A stretch of DNA of 58,518 bases. It comes from Roseivirga sp. GTDB lineage: Bacteria; Bacteroidota; Bacteroidia; Cytophagales; Cyclobacteriaceae. The stretch spans positions 1-58,518 of the forward strand of contig JAJCYM010000052.1 of NCBI GenBank assembly GCA_029262895.1, given 5' to 3'. Both the position numbers and the translations under genes were made by a program. Below, piece by piece: positions 36,337 to 45,675 of the stretch; the first letter of the stretch is position 1; each line of letters opens with the position of its first letter. The notes under the pieces are model-generated. The model ran no database searches, was not told the origin of the DNA, and was given only the letters and a program-made list of their open reading frames with translations.

Positions 36337-37014
36337 TCAATCTTTATTGAGGTTCACTCCTTTTGCCAGAAGCCATATTCCAAAGATCAATTCGAACAAG
36401 GCACCAGGAGCCATCACCACCATAAGATTACGAGGAAATTCAGGCAATAATATTTGCAGTGAAAAGCCCAATAATACAATGATGTAGGTCAACAAGGCCC
36501 AATAGCCCAGCCATTTTGGTATGTAGGAAGCTGATAGTAATAACCGCATAAAAATGATTGCACCAATGCTCATCAAGATGAGGTGAAGGTTCCAACCCAT
36601 TCCTGATACATCAAAAAAGACCGATGCCATTGAATACAGGTGTGCATCATTGAACTGATAGTCTTCAGCATTCTTTAAAACAATCAAAGGAGCTAAATGA
36701 ATGAACAGAATGACCATCCCCACTACCACTTCTGCTGCCCTAAAAACAAAGCCGAGTAGTGCTCGATTCTTATGGATTGTTTTCGTGAGTAAATAGAGGG
36801 ACACAGCCATCCACATCACCAGAACAAACATTAATGCATCTAACATTACCGAAACCCTAAATTGAAATTCCGATTGCAGTAACGTGTCGGTATTGGTTAA
36901 GCCCGGTTTAACCAAAAAATTATTGATGAAACCAATTATAGTTGTTACTAAATAGGTGAACCCAACAATTTTGGCTTGCTTTTGTATTTCCTTTTGGGCG
37001 TCACTTTCAGGCAT
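36337..37014 (-). CDS. DUF4386-family membrane protein
   Basis: 225 residues with six or so membrane helices (VGFTYLVTTIIGFINNFLV, VMLDALMFVLVMWMAVSLYLL, GFVFRAAEVVVGMVILFIHLAPLI and others). The order, GFTYL... near the start, FRAAEVVVG and GWNLHLILMSIGAIIFMRLLL, is that of DUF4386. No function is known for the family. It precedes the AraC and VOC genes in the same direction, but a strong hairpin separates them. Confidence 0.8.
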   Translation of the reverse strand: MPESDAQKEIQKQAKIVGFTYLVTTIIGFINNFLVKPGLTNTDTLLQSEFQFRVSVMLDALMFVLVMWMAVSLYLLTKTIHKNRALLGFVFRAAEVVVGMVILFIHLAPLIVLKNAEDYQFNDAHLYSMASVFFDVSGMGWNLHLILMSIGAIIFMRLLLSASYIPKWLGYWALLTYIIVLLGFSLQILLPEFPRNLMVVMAPGALFELIFGIWLLAKGVNLNKD

Positions 37015-37114
37015 AACTTTCCGGTTTTAATGAGTAATGCTATGATGACGACTAAAAACTAAGATTGTTCCTGAATAAGGATTAAGCTAAATGAGTTGTT
37101 GCTATTCCCCTACT

Positions 37115-37137
37115 GATCTTAGTGCCTCGCTAAGACC
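37115..37137. repeat. Imperfect hairpin related to 34802-34824
   Basis: GATCTTAGTGC, CTC, GCTAAGACC. Its reverse strand matches the other copy over GGTCTTAGCGAG. It lies in the 260-base gene-free gap 37015-37274. Confidence 0.35.
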
Positions 37138-37274
37138 TTGATCTTCTGCCTAATACAAATAACTCATTTCAATCAAGATTTTTCATATTCTCGAACGGGA
37201 CTAAAAATAGACTTATGACTGGTTCGATAAAATCCTGAACAATGGAGTATTGTAAATAGCCCTGGCGGCTGGCT

Positions 37275-38789
37275 TTATTCCTTTAATTGTTCCAATCGGC
37301 TAATGGCGTTCTGATTTTGTGGATTCAACTCTAACGATTTTTCAAAACTTTCAATCGCCTTTTCTTCGTTACCATTGAATAGATATCCCTCCGCCAAACT
37401 ATCGTAAAGATTTGAAGAATTCGGATAAAGTTCTGTTGCCAATAAAAACACCTTTATTCCTTGTGATGATGTATTTGGATTGAAAACAAGTTGTAACCCA
37501 AGCGTGTTTAGATTACCCTCTGGTATTTCGAACGAAGGATGTTTTTTGCTTATTGAGCCATAGAGTTCTAATAAGTTCACATAGCGCTGACCTATTGCCA
37601 ATTCGTGAAAATCCTGGAATGTAAAAGCTTCCTTCGTTGGCTCTTTGATTTTTTGGCTAATCAATCCATTTGAGAGGGGCTTATTTTTAATGAATTTTGA
37701 TGCTTTGTCATCATCATTTAGCGTTGCATTCAAAAAATTCAAGGTATAACTTGTAACCAGTTTATACGATTTCATGATTTCAGAATCGCTCTTGTCCTGC
37801 CGCGTGTCTCTTTCTGCGAAGAGTACACCCAAAGTACTGAAATGGCTATGCGTCAGATGATGGAATTTCAATTGATAGACCATACTATTCGTGACGTTGT
37901 CAAATAACTGAAATCTCGTATTGAGTTCGGCATCGATTTTATCTTCTGTCAAAACTATTTCGGGAATATCTTTTTGGGCCATATGAATGTATGGGACATC
38001 TGTATTTTGAGGGTCGAAATACGGTGATTGGTTTAGCAGTCCATATTGGTATCTTTCTGTACCGTCAAGACTGACAATGGCTTTTACATTGTCATTGCGA
38101 TTTTGAACGATTGTATTTGACAAGCCGCCAAAACTGAATCCCATTAGCGCAATCTTGTCATAATCTATAGTTGGAATTTTACCGACTTCTTTCATTAAAA
38201 ACTCCACATCTCTCGCTTGAGTTTCCATTTCCATTGCATTGTTATTGCTGAACCAACGGGTTTGAGTTCCTCGACTAGGACTTGATATGACTACAAAACC
38301 GTGACTTGCCAAATATTCGCAAAGGGCAAAGTTTTCAATGGACGATGCCTGATAGCTTGGCGCATAAATAACTAAGGGAAATTTTCCTTTTGCGAATTCC
38401 GAGTTCTTGTATGCCGTTGCTTTTTCAAGAAGGTGCTTTTGGTTGGCCGGTGTATTTGGATAATAAAACCAGTTTAATATCTGTTCATTGGGTAAATGTT
38501 CCCATTCCTCTTCTTCTTTTAGGATTTCAAGGTAATCGATGATCTGCAATGGTCCTGAGCTACCCAAATTTTCGTTAGATGGATACCATATGCTTATTGG
38601 AATAGGCCTATGCTCTTTGCTGTTCGTGTAGTCATAGACTCTGCTGTAAGTTCTTGTACTGTCAGAAGTAGTATAGTGCCGAAATCCTACTTTGAATTTT
38701 CCGTATGCAAGGTCAATTTCAGCCAGTGATGTTTGTGCAACAAGATTGGCTTGGAAAAATATTAAAATCAGTAAGACTGTCAATCGCAT
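37275..38789 (-). CDS. Alpha/beta hydrolase with C-terminal TPR
   Basis: 504 residues with a signal peptide (MRLTVLLILIFFQANLVAQ). The hydrolase region has FPLVIYAPSYQASSIENFALCEYLASHGF, the nucleophile elbow GFSFGG (Ser in the middle), and an acid/His region (HLTHSHFSTLG). This matches the dienelactone hydrolase/PAF-acetylhydrolase-like group. The C-terminal 80 residues form TPR-like repeats (SSNLYDSLAEGYLFNGNEEKAIESF). It is likely a periplasmic esterase of unknown substrate. No partner gene is obvious. Confidence 0.85.
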   Translation of the reverse strand: MRLTVLLILIFFQANLVAQTSLAEIDLAYGKFKVGFRHYTTSDSTRTYSRVYDYTNSKEHRPIPISIWYPSNENLGSSGPLQIIDYLEILKEEEEWEHLPNEQILNWFYYPNTPANQKHLLEKATAYKNSEFAKGKFPLVIYAPSYQASSIENFALCEYLASHGFVVISSPSRGTQTRWFSNNNAMEMETQARDVEFLMKEVGKIPTIDYDKIALMGFSFGGLSNTIVQNRNDNVKAIVSLDGTERYQYGLLNQSPYFDPQNTDVPYIHMAQKDIPEIVLTEDKIDAELNTRFQLFDNVTNSMVYQLKFHHLTHSHFSTLGVLFAERDTRQDKSDSEIMKSYKLVTSYTLNFLNATLNDDDKASKFIKNKPLSNGLISQKIKEPTKEAFTFQDFHELAIGQRYVNLLELYGSISKKHPSFEIPEGNLNTLGLQLVFNPNTSSQGIKVFLLATELYPNSSNLYDSLAEGYLFNGNEEKAIESFEKSLELNPQNQNAISRLEQLKE

Positions 38790-38869
38790 GATGAATTGGG
38801 TAGTATTTGTCTTACAGATGCGATTATTCGTTTATTGGTTGCGGTGAGCTAGAACATTAGCACCAATTT

Positions 38870-39247
38870 CTACTTTTTTTCTTCACGCAAAATTTTCTCC
38901 ATTTTACGGCCTCTTGCCAATTCTTCAATCAGCTTTTCCATACGTCTACATGTTTTATACACTTCAAACTCGTCCTCTATTTCTTCAATTCGATAACCAC
39001 ACACGACTCCTTTAATCATATGTGCGTTTGGATGAATTTTAGCTTTTTGAAAAAATGTTCTATAGGTTGCTTTTTCATCAATAAGTGCTTGTAAAGTATC
39101 TTGATCAAAACCAGTGAACCATTTAATTACCTGGTTGAGTTCTTCTTGTGTTCTTCCATTTTTCTCCAGTCTATTCAGGTAAAGAGGATAAATGGATGCA
39201 AATATCATATTGGCAACCTTTTCATTTTTTTCGGCTGTAACTTTCAT
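38870..39247 (-). CDS. DUF2200-family protein
   Basis: 125 residues matching the whole length of DUF2200 in motif order: NMIFASIYPLYLNRLEKNGRT, QVIKWFTGFDQDTLQ, KATYRTFFQKAKIHPNAHMIKGVVCGYRIEEIE and ELARGRKMEKILR. Cytosolic, function unknown. It stands alone between two gene groups. Confidence 0.88.
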   Translation of the reverse strand: MKVTAEKNEKVANMIFASIYPLYLNRLEKNGRTQEELNQVIKWFTGFDQDTLQALIDEKATYRTFFQKAKIHPNAHMIKGVVCGYRIEEIEDEFEVYKTCRRMEKLIEELARGRKMEKILREEKK

Positions 39248-39381
39248 TTTTATTTGATTTTGAATCGATGGGTGCTTACGTGTTTATAAACGGAATTTCT
39301 CAAAAACTTCCCCACTAACCTACTTTGGCAATAGATAAAGCGGAACAATGGGTCGAAGCCTCATGCCCTAAAATTATCCAC

Positions 39382-39438
39382 TTATTTACTTAACATTTGT
39401 GAAAATAATAATTAGTTTTACTTTTGTTAAGTAAATAA
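39382..39438 (+). promoter_or_regulatory. Promoter flanked by a perfect palindrome, upstream of PadR
   Basis: TTATTTACTTAACA (39382-39395) is repeated as its exact reverse complement at 39425-39438. Between them TTG (39397-39399) and TACTTTTG (39419-39426) are 19 bases apart, which fits the Bacteroidota TTG-N19-TAnnTTTG promoter. The PadR ATG is at 39445. PadR bound to the arms would cover both promoter elements. Confidence 0.7.
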
Positions 39439-39444
39439 CGCACT

Positions 39445-39774
39445 ATGTCAGAACATTCACTCGGAGAATTCGAAGAACTCGTTCTCCTCTTTGTGGCCGC
39501 TCATAATAAGGAAGCCTATGGTGTCCTTATCCTGGAGTGTCTTGAAGAGAAACTGAAGAAAAAGGTAAATATCTCTGCCGTCCATGTGGCTTTGAAGCGC
39601 ATGGAGAATAAAGGTTTTGTCGAATCCGATTTCGGAGGCATCACCAACGAACGGGGAGGTAGAAGAAAGAAGTATTATAGCATTACCTCCTTAGGTAAAA
39701 AGGTACTGGATCGTCAATACGAATTGAGAACCAGCATTTACCAGCAAATCCCAAAAATTTCATTTGGTCAATGA
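39445..39774 (+). CDS. PadR-family transcriptional regulator
   Basis: 109 residues with the PadR winged helix: LGEFEELVLLFVAAHNKEAYGVLILECLEE, VNISAVHVALKRMENKGFVESDFG and RRKKYYSITSLGKKVLD. It overlaps the following permease gene by four bases (ATGA). A palindrome with a promoter inside it lies just upstream, which suggests self-repression of the whole PadR-permease-permease operon. Confidence 0.93.
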   Translation: MSEHSLGEFEELVLLFVAAHNKEAYGVLILECLEEKLKKKVNISAVHVALKRMENKGFVESDFGGITNERGGRRKKYYSITSLGKKVLDRQYELRTSIYQQIPKISFGQ

Positions 39775-42386
39775 AAGCCCAACCTCCAAAAAGAGCATTA
39801 CAATTCTTCCGCTGGTTTTGCCGGGAAGATTACCTCGAGGAAATCGAAGGCGACTTGGTCGAAGTCTTCGAAAAACGATTTGAGGATTCTCCTGCAAAGG
39901 CAAAGAGAGGCTTTGTCTGGAGCGTCATTAAATATTTCCGGCCTGGATTTATCAGGTCATTTCACAAAGTCAAATACTCAAACAACACCGCAATGTTTAA
40001 ACATAATTTCTTAATTACAATCAGAAACTTTAGGCGCTACAAAGGGGCCTTTTTGATCAACCTGACCGGTCTTTCAGTAGGGCTGTTGTCTGCACTGCTC
40101 ATCTACTTCTGGGTATATAGCGAAGTTACTGTCGATACTTTCCATGAGAAGGACGAACAGCTTTACCAAGTGATGAGAAACTCAGATTATGGTCAAGGCA
40201 TCCGAGTTCATAATAATAACTCAGACCTGCTAGTGCCTGCCCTGAAAGAAGAAATTGCAGAAATTGAACATGCTACGCTGTTTGTGGAGGTATGGTCTGA
40301 GGTCTACTTGTCTCTGGGTGAAAAGAAAATCAAAGCGGATGGAAAATTGGCGGGAGAGGATTTTTTTAAAATTTTCTCTTACAATCTGGTCCAAGGAGAT
40401 CGGGATCGTGCCCTTGTTGACCAGAATAGCATTGTCTTATCCAAAAAAATGGCTGAATCCTTATCCACTGACCAAGAAGTTGAATTGGGAAAGGTCGTTT
40501 CCATTTTAGGAGAAACGGAATACGGCACCCGATATGCAGGTGACTATGTGGTGACTGGTATCGTTGATTTCTCCACACAAAATGTCTCTGAAAAGTTTGA
40601 CTTTTTGTTGACCGACAAGCTCTTCCTTAGCAAGCGGAGTCCAGGCAACGGCAAATGGAACAGTAATAGTTCCAGAACTTATATCACCCTTCACGAGGGT
40701 ACCGATGTTGAACAGTTCAGTGAGAAACTGGCAGCCTTTTTTCGAAATAAAAGATATCCCGATAACCTGCCAAAGAGCGCTGAATGGGGAGAGCACATGT
40801 TTTTGCAACAATACTCTAAGCGTTACCTGTACAATCGCTATGAAAATGGGGTGCAATCGGGGGGAAGAATAGACTATATCGTTCTTTTTTCCGGGATTGG
40901 ACTGATGGTGTTGTTGGTAGCATGTGTCAATTTCATGAACCTCTCTACGGCTCAGGCCTTTAAAAGGCTCAAGGAAGTAGGTGTTAAAAAAGTAGTAGGC
41001 GCATCCAGAGGCATGTTGGCGCTACAGCACATCACAGAATCCGTGATTCTGGCAGGCATGGCCTCTTTGATTGCTGTTTTTGGAGCAATTGCCCTTTATC
41101 CAAAATTGAGCTTGATCTCAGGTAGGGACATTCTGATCAACTGGACACCTGAATTGGTGATTGGAATTGTGGCGATCGTTTTGGCCACCGGTGTGATAGC
41201 CGGAAGTTATCCAGCCTTTTTCATTTCCCGGCTTCGACCTATTCAAATCTTGAAGGGTAAGCTAAAAACATCCATCAGTGAGGTGATGGTAAGGAAAGGC
41301 TTGGTGGTTTTTCAGTTTTGCGTATCACTTGTTCTGATTGTTACGGTGATGGTGGTCACTCGACAAATTGATTACACCCAATCAAAAAATTTGGGCTATG
41401 ATAAGGACAATGTGTTGACTTTTCCGATGGAAGGGAAACTGCTCGAGAACCACGATGCCTTTCTGACAGAGGCCAAAAAAATCAAAGGCATTCATAACGC
41501 CACCATTCTGGAAGGGAGTGCTGCCAATTTTCGCAATTCAGGTGGGGGCCGTCTAAGTAAAGATAAGCCAATGATTGATTTTACATTTGCCAGGGTTGGC
41601 TATGATTATGTGGAAACGCTTGGCATCGAATTGCTAGAAGGACGCTCATTCTCCAGAGATTTTGCCAATGAGGAACAGAAGATTATCCTCAATGAGACCG
41701 CGGTAAAAGCCTTGGAATTAGAAGATCCCATTGGTGAAATCCATAATATCAGAGGCAAGCGAGAGGTGATCGGCATTATGAAGGATTTCCACTTCCAATC
41801 ATTTCACGAAGAGATCAAACCCTCATTTTTGCTTTTGGTACCCGAAGATGCGAATACCATAGCGGTTAAGGTTCTGGCAGGTTTGATGCGCGAAACCCTA
41901 ACAGATCTGGAGGAGTTGTATCAAACCTTCAACCCCAATCTACCTTTTGAGTACGAATTTTTAGATCAGAACTACGAGGAACTCTATCGTGCAGAGCAAA
42001 GGACGGCACGCTTATATAAGTATTTCGCGCTGGTCGCCATTTTTATTTCCAGTCTTGGACTGTTGGGGCTTGCCGCATTCACGGTCCAAATGAGGCTTAA
42101 GGAGATTGGTATCAGAAAGGTATTGGGTTCGAGTGTTTGGAAAATCATCTCGCTGTTGAGCAGAGACCTGACCCAAACCGTTTTGGTCGCATTGATTATC
42201 TCAATACCCTTGGGTTATTTCTTATCACAGCAATGGTTAGAAGGTTTTGCGTATCGGATTGATTTGACCGCTGGCATCTTCATTATCTCGGGAGCCGCAG
42301 TGGTATTAATGGCTTGGTCAATTGTCGCCTTTCAAGCGCTGCGTGCCTCGAGAGTAAATCCTGTAGAATGCCTAAAGGATGAATAG
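39771..42386 (+). CDS. FtsX/MacB-like ABC permease, first of two
   Basis: 871 residues. Permease prefix domain (FFRWFCREDYLEEIEGDLVE), a first helix (INLTGLSVGLLSALLIYF), a periplasmic domain, the central group VLFSGIGLMVLLVACVNFMNLSTAQAFKRLKEVGVKKVVGAS and the C-terminal helices with FTVQMRLKEIGIRKVLGSS. It carries no ATPase. It is coupled to the PadR gene and followed after 3 bases by a paralogue. The two may form a heterodimeric permease, with the ATPase encoded elsewhere. Confidence 0.9.
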   Translation: MKAQPPKRALQFFRWFCREDYLEEIEGDLVEVFEKRFEDSPAKAKRGFVWSVIKYFRPGFIRSFHKVKYSNNTAMFKHNFLITIRNFRRYKGAFLINLTGLSVGLLSALLIYFWVYSEVTVDTFHEKDEQLYQVMRNSDYGQGIRVHNNNSDLLVPALKEEIAEIEHATLFVEVWSEVYLSLGEKKIKADGKLAGEDFFKIFSYNLVQGDRDRALVDQNSIVLSKKMAESLSTDQEVELGKVVSILGETEYGTRYAGDYVVTGIVDFSTQNVSEKFDFLLTDKLFLSKRSPGNGKWNSNSSRTYITLHEGTDVEQFSEKLAAFFRNKRYPDNLPKSAEWGEHMFLQQYSKRYLYNRYENGVQSGGRIDYIVLFSGIGLMVLLVACVNFMNLSTAQAFKRLKEVGVKKVVGASRGMLALQHITESVILAGMASLIAVFGAIALYPKLSLISGRDILINWTPELVIGIVAIVLATGVIAGSYPAFFISRLRPIQILKGKLKTSISEVMVRKGLVVFQFCVSLVLIVTVMVVTRQIDYTQSKNLGYDKDNVLTFPMEGKLLENHDAFLTEAKKIKGIHNATILEGSAANFRNSGGGRLSKDKPMIDFTFARVGYDYVETLGIELLEGRSFSRDFANEEQKIILNETAVKALELEDPIGEIHNIRGKREVIGIMKDFHFQSFHEEIKPSFLLLVPEDANTIAVKVLAGLMRETLTDLEELYQTFNPNLPFEYEFLDQNYEELYRAEQRTARLYKYFALVAIFISSLGLLGLAAFTVQMRLKEIGIRKVLGSSVWKIISLLSRDLTQTVLVALIISIPLGYFLSQQWLEGFAYRIDLTAGIFIISGAAVVLMAWSIVAFQALRASRVNPVECLKDE
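39825..39877 (+). repeat. 53-base stretch identical to 42444-42496
   Basis: The two tandem permease genes share 53 identical consecutive bases in the prefix domain, although they differ on both sides. Gene conversion or selection at the DNA level could explain it. Confidence 0.7.
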
Positions 42387-42389
42387 AAA

Positions 42390-45071
42390 ATGACACCACA
42401 GCCTCCAAAAATAGCATGGCGATTTTTTCGCTGGTTCTGTAGAGAAGATTACCTCGAGGAAATCGAAGGCGACTTGGTCGAAGTCTTCGAAAAACGTTAT
42501 GCGGAATCTCCAGTCAGAGCCAGAAGGGCCTTTGTGTGGAGCGTAATTAAATATTTCCGACCGGGTTTTACCCGATCATTAATCAATGTCAAAAACTCAA
42601 ATACAATAACCATGTTTAAGAACAACCTCAAAATTTCCTGGAGAAGCTTGAAAAGTCAACCCTTTTTCACCTTCCTAAATACCTTTGGCCTTGCTATCGG
42701 AATGGCAGGAGGTCTGCTAGTTACTTTATTTATCCACGATGAACTGAGTTTTGATAAAATGTTCTCAGACTCGGAACACATCTATCGTGTGAATATCGAC
42801 AACAAAATTGGTGGAGAGATCAATAAATTTGCGGCTGTCTCCGGCCCTCTGGCTGAAGTGATGAAACGTGACTACCCTCACCTGGAAGGTGTTACAAGGT
42901 TTAGGAATACTGACAGCAAGCTTATTCGGCATGTCGATGCACAGCAAAATGTCAAGGAGGATCACGTTGTCGGAGCAGATCCCGCCTTCTTCGACATGTT
43001 TGGCTTGGACTTGATCCTAGGTGACAAGAACACAGCCTTGAACGAAGCTAAGAGCCTCGTAATGACCAGGACCGCTGCCGAAAAACACTTTGACCTTAAT
43101 GATGCACTTGGCAAACAAATGTTACTGGATAATGACGAGGTATACCTTGTAACTGGAATTATTGAAGATTTTCCACAAAACTCACTCCTTCGGGATCATG
43201 GTATTCTGGTTTCAATTGCCAGTTTTGCGGATCAAAACAGCCCAGCCTGGAACAATTGGAACTTCCCTACTTTCGTCAAGCTCAGCCCAGGGGCCAGCAT
43301 CCCCCATTTTCAGGAATATCTCGGCACGGTTAAAGATCGCTACCTGATTCCTTGGGCAGTGAGCACCTATCCGGGGCTAACTATTGAAAGCCTGAAAGAG
43401 CAGGATGCAAAGACGGATAACTACATGATCTTCGATGCCACTGCACTGACAGATATTCATCTGTATTCTCCCAATTTGTCAGGTGAATTTAGTCTGAATG
43501 GTGATGTACAGAATATCTACATCCTATCGTTCATAGGCATTTTCCTACTCTTATTGGCCAGTGTGAACTTCATGAATTTGTCGACTGCCAAGTCGTTGAA
43601 AAGATCAAAAGAAGTAGGTATTCGCAAAACACTTGGATCACACAGATCTTCCCTCGTAAAGCAATTTTTGACCGAGGCTACCCTCATTTCAATGTTATCT
43701 CTGGTCTTGGCTATTGCAATGGCATTGATTGCCATGCCCTACTTCAATGCCCTATCTGGCAAGGCCATCAATATCCCATTTGACCAACCAGGCTTCTGGT
43801 TGATACTATTTAGTGCCGTGCTATTACTTGGGCTTTTTTCCGGCAGTTATCCGGCATTTCTCATGTCAAAATTCTCTCCGCTGAAAGGTCTGAGAGGTGG
43901 TGGTGAAAAGTCAGTTGGCGGTGCCAGAACGCGGAACTTACTTGTTATCGTCCAATTCGGGGTATCCGTCTTTTTGATCGTGAGTACAATGGTAGTCTAT
44001 CAACAATTAAAATTTATTCAGGGCAAGGATCTGGGCTTTCAAAAGGACCAGATATTGGTATTGAATGATGTGGGTGCGGCCGGGGATCAACTACAAACCT
44101 TAAAAACTGAAGTCTCAAGGTTGAGCAATGTCGAAAAAGTGTCATTAAGTAGTTTCCTTCCTACTCCTTCCGACCGTAGTGGTACAACCTACTTTCCGGA
44201 AGGCAAAATACTTCAGGGAGAGCATGCCATTATCATTGATCAGTGGATGGTGGATTTTGATTATGCCTCCACGTTGAATCTACAAGTTATTTCCGGACGT
44301 GATTTCAATGAACAACTGACCACAGACTCCAGTGCAGTTCTTTTAAATGAGGCTGCCGTAACAATGCTTGGCAAAACACCTGAGAGTGTACTGGGATTGA
44401 GAATAACGGATGATTTTAGACAGGAAAGCGAAGAAGATATGCTCTTTTACACCGTGATCGGTGTGGTGAAAGACTTTCATTTTGAGACATTAAGAAATAG
44501 CATTGATGCACTGAGTCTGATCATTGGAAAGGATTCTGATCGCATGATGGTTAAACTAACTGCCTCGGATTTTTCCGAAACAATATCAGAGATTGAGGGG
44601 ATTTGGCAAGGACTGGCTCCAGACCAGCCATTAAATTTTTACTTTATGGATGATTCCTTCAATCAGGTTTATGAAACCGAACAACGTTTGGGCCGAATAT
44701 TTATCACTTTCACTACGCTATCCATTTTTATTGCCTGTTTGGGCTTATTTGGGTTAGCAGCCTTTAATGCCGAAAGACGATCGAAGGAAATCGGAATTCG
44801 CAAGGTGTTGGGTGCCAGTATCAGTCAAATTTCCTATAAACTTTCAGCAGACTTCCTTAAGCTGGTAGGAATAGCCATAGTTGCCTCCCTCCCATTGGCA
44901 TGGTATGCGATGAACCGGTGGCTACAAAACTTTTCATACAGGATAGACATCCCCTGGTGGGTTTTTGTACTGGCGGCTCTACTGGCAATTGGTATTTCTA
45001 TCCTTACGGTAAGTTATCAAAGCATCAAGGCGGCTTCAAGTAACCCGGTCAGGTCTTTGAGGTCGGAATAG
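42390..45071 (+). CDS. FtsX/MacB-like ABC permease, second of two
   Basis: 893 residues with the same plan as its neighbour: prefix domain (FFRWFCREDYLEEIEGDLVE), first helix (FLNTFGLAIGMAGGLLVTLFI), periplasmic domain, LLLASVNFMNLSTAKSLKRSKEVGIRKTLGSH, then FNAERRSKEIGIRKVLGAS and the final helices. It starts three bases after the first permease. No ATPase domain. The operon ends here. A 53-base identity with the paralogue lies at 42444-42496. Confidence 0.9.
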   Translation: MTPQPPKIAWRFFRWFCREDYLEEIEGDLVEVFEKRYAESPVRARRAFVWSVIKYFRPGFTRSLINVKNSNTITMFKNNLKISWRSLKSQPFFTFLNTFGLAIGMAGGLLVTLFIHDELSFDKMFSDSEHIYRVNIDNKIGGEINKFAAVSGPLAEVMKRDYPHLEGVTRFRNTDSKLIRHVDAQQNVKEDHVVGADPAFFDMFGLDLILGDKNTALNEAKSLVMTRTAAEKHFDLNDALGKQMLLDNDEVYLVTGIIEDFPQNSLLRDHGILVSIASFADQNSPAWNNWNFPTFVKLSPGASIPHFQEYLGTVKDRYLIPWAVSTYPGLTIESLKEQDAKTDNYMIFDATALTDIHLYSPNLSGEFSLNGDVQNIYILSFIGIFLLLLASVNFMNLSTAKSLKRSKEVGIRKTLGSHRSSLVKQFLTEATLISMLSLVLAIAMALIAMPYFNALSGKAINIPFDQPGFWLILFSAVLLLGLFSGSYPAFLMSKFSPLKGLRGGGEKSVGGARTRNLLVIVQFGVSVFLIVSTMVVYQQLKFIQGKDLGFQKDQILVLNDVGAAGDQLQTLKTEVSRLSNVEKVSLSSFLPTPSDRSGTTYFPEGKILQGEHAIIIDQWMVDFDYASTLNLQVISGRDFNEQLTTDSSAVLLNEAAVTMLGKTPESVLGLRITDDFRQESEEDMLFYTVIGVVKDFHFETLRNSIDALSLIIGKDSDRMMVKLTASDFSETISEIEGIWQGLAPDQPLNFYFMDDSFNQVYETEQRLGRIFITFTTLSIFIACLGLFGLAAFNAERRSKEIGIRKVLGASISQISYKLSADFLKLVGIAIVASLPLAWYAMNRWLQNFSYRIDIPWWVFVLAALLAIGISILTVSYQSIKAASSNPVRSLRSE

Positions 45072-45117
45072 AAAATCGATCAACCAAGAGTCCCAATAAG
45101 ACACACTATTCGGAGGG

Positions 45118-45432
45118 CTAAACTTCTTCAACAATAATTGAAGGGTGGTTGATAGGTAGCCCAATGCGAAAAGCCACAAAGGGGAAAAGTGGGTTTGGAA
45201 GCCAGTACTTCCAGGCCATCATTTTTTCCTTTTCTCCATTGGAGAGCTCCAAATGGTACCAGAAGTAGATGAATTTATATGGACATAAACCCGGAACTCC
45301 GCTGAACTTAAAGCCTTTCGTCTTGAGGTTTTTGGCAGAGATATAATAGTTGCCTTCGAATGAAAACATGCCCCAGCCCTTTTTGCCTTCAGCAATTAAT
45401 TCTCCTGTACCGCGATGTGTAATTCTGATCAT
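45118..45432 (-). CDS. DUF427-like protein
   Basis: 104 residues from the ATG at 45432 (MIRITHRGTGELIAEG); a frame from 45450 adds six residues. Motifs YYISAKNLK, CPYKFIYFWYHLEL, MAWKYWLPNPLFPFVAF follow the DUF427 order (YY, CPYK, AW-Y-P, vaFy). These are small, beta-rich, cytosolic proteins without known function. It is convergent with the second permease gene and stands alone. The 225 bases to its right before the CHAT gene show no gene. Confidence 0.7.
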   Translation of the reverse strand: MIRITHRGTGELIAEGKKGWGMFSFEGNYYISAKNLKTKGFKFSGVPGLCPYKFIYFWYHLELSNGEKEKMMAWKYWLPNPLFPFVAFRIGLPINHPSIIVEEV

Positions 45433-45675
45433 CCTACTTAAAGATACCACACATTATACACAAAAATTCGACTGGATGAATACTGAAAAATTCTCAGCTG
45501 TCGCATAAAGTATACTTAGCCACCAAGTACAGTGTAGGTAGGCGTCAGGCATTGGACTCTTTAAGAATATTTTTTACTGTTTATATAAAAATATCAAGTA
45601 CAATTGGCACTGTTTTTGACTAAATTTAAGAACTTTTCCTTCCTCCGTCTATCTACAAGTAACCATTTGTTCTAC

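Noticed and set aside
30346-45071. Complete MacB-type exporters
   Set aside because: The three FtsX permeases have no ATPase domain and no ATPase gene is adjacent.
45604-45675. Longer N-terminus for the TPR-CHAT protein
   Set aside because: It would place 24 residues before a good signal peptide that starts at the ATG 45676.
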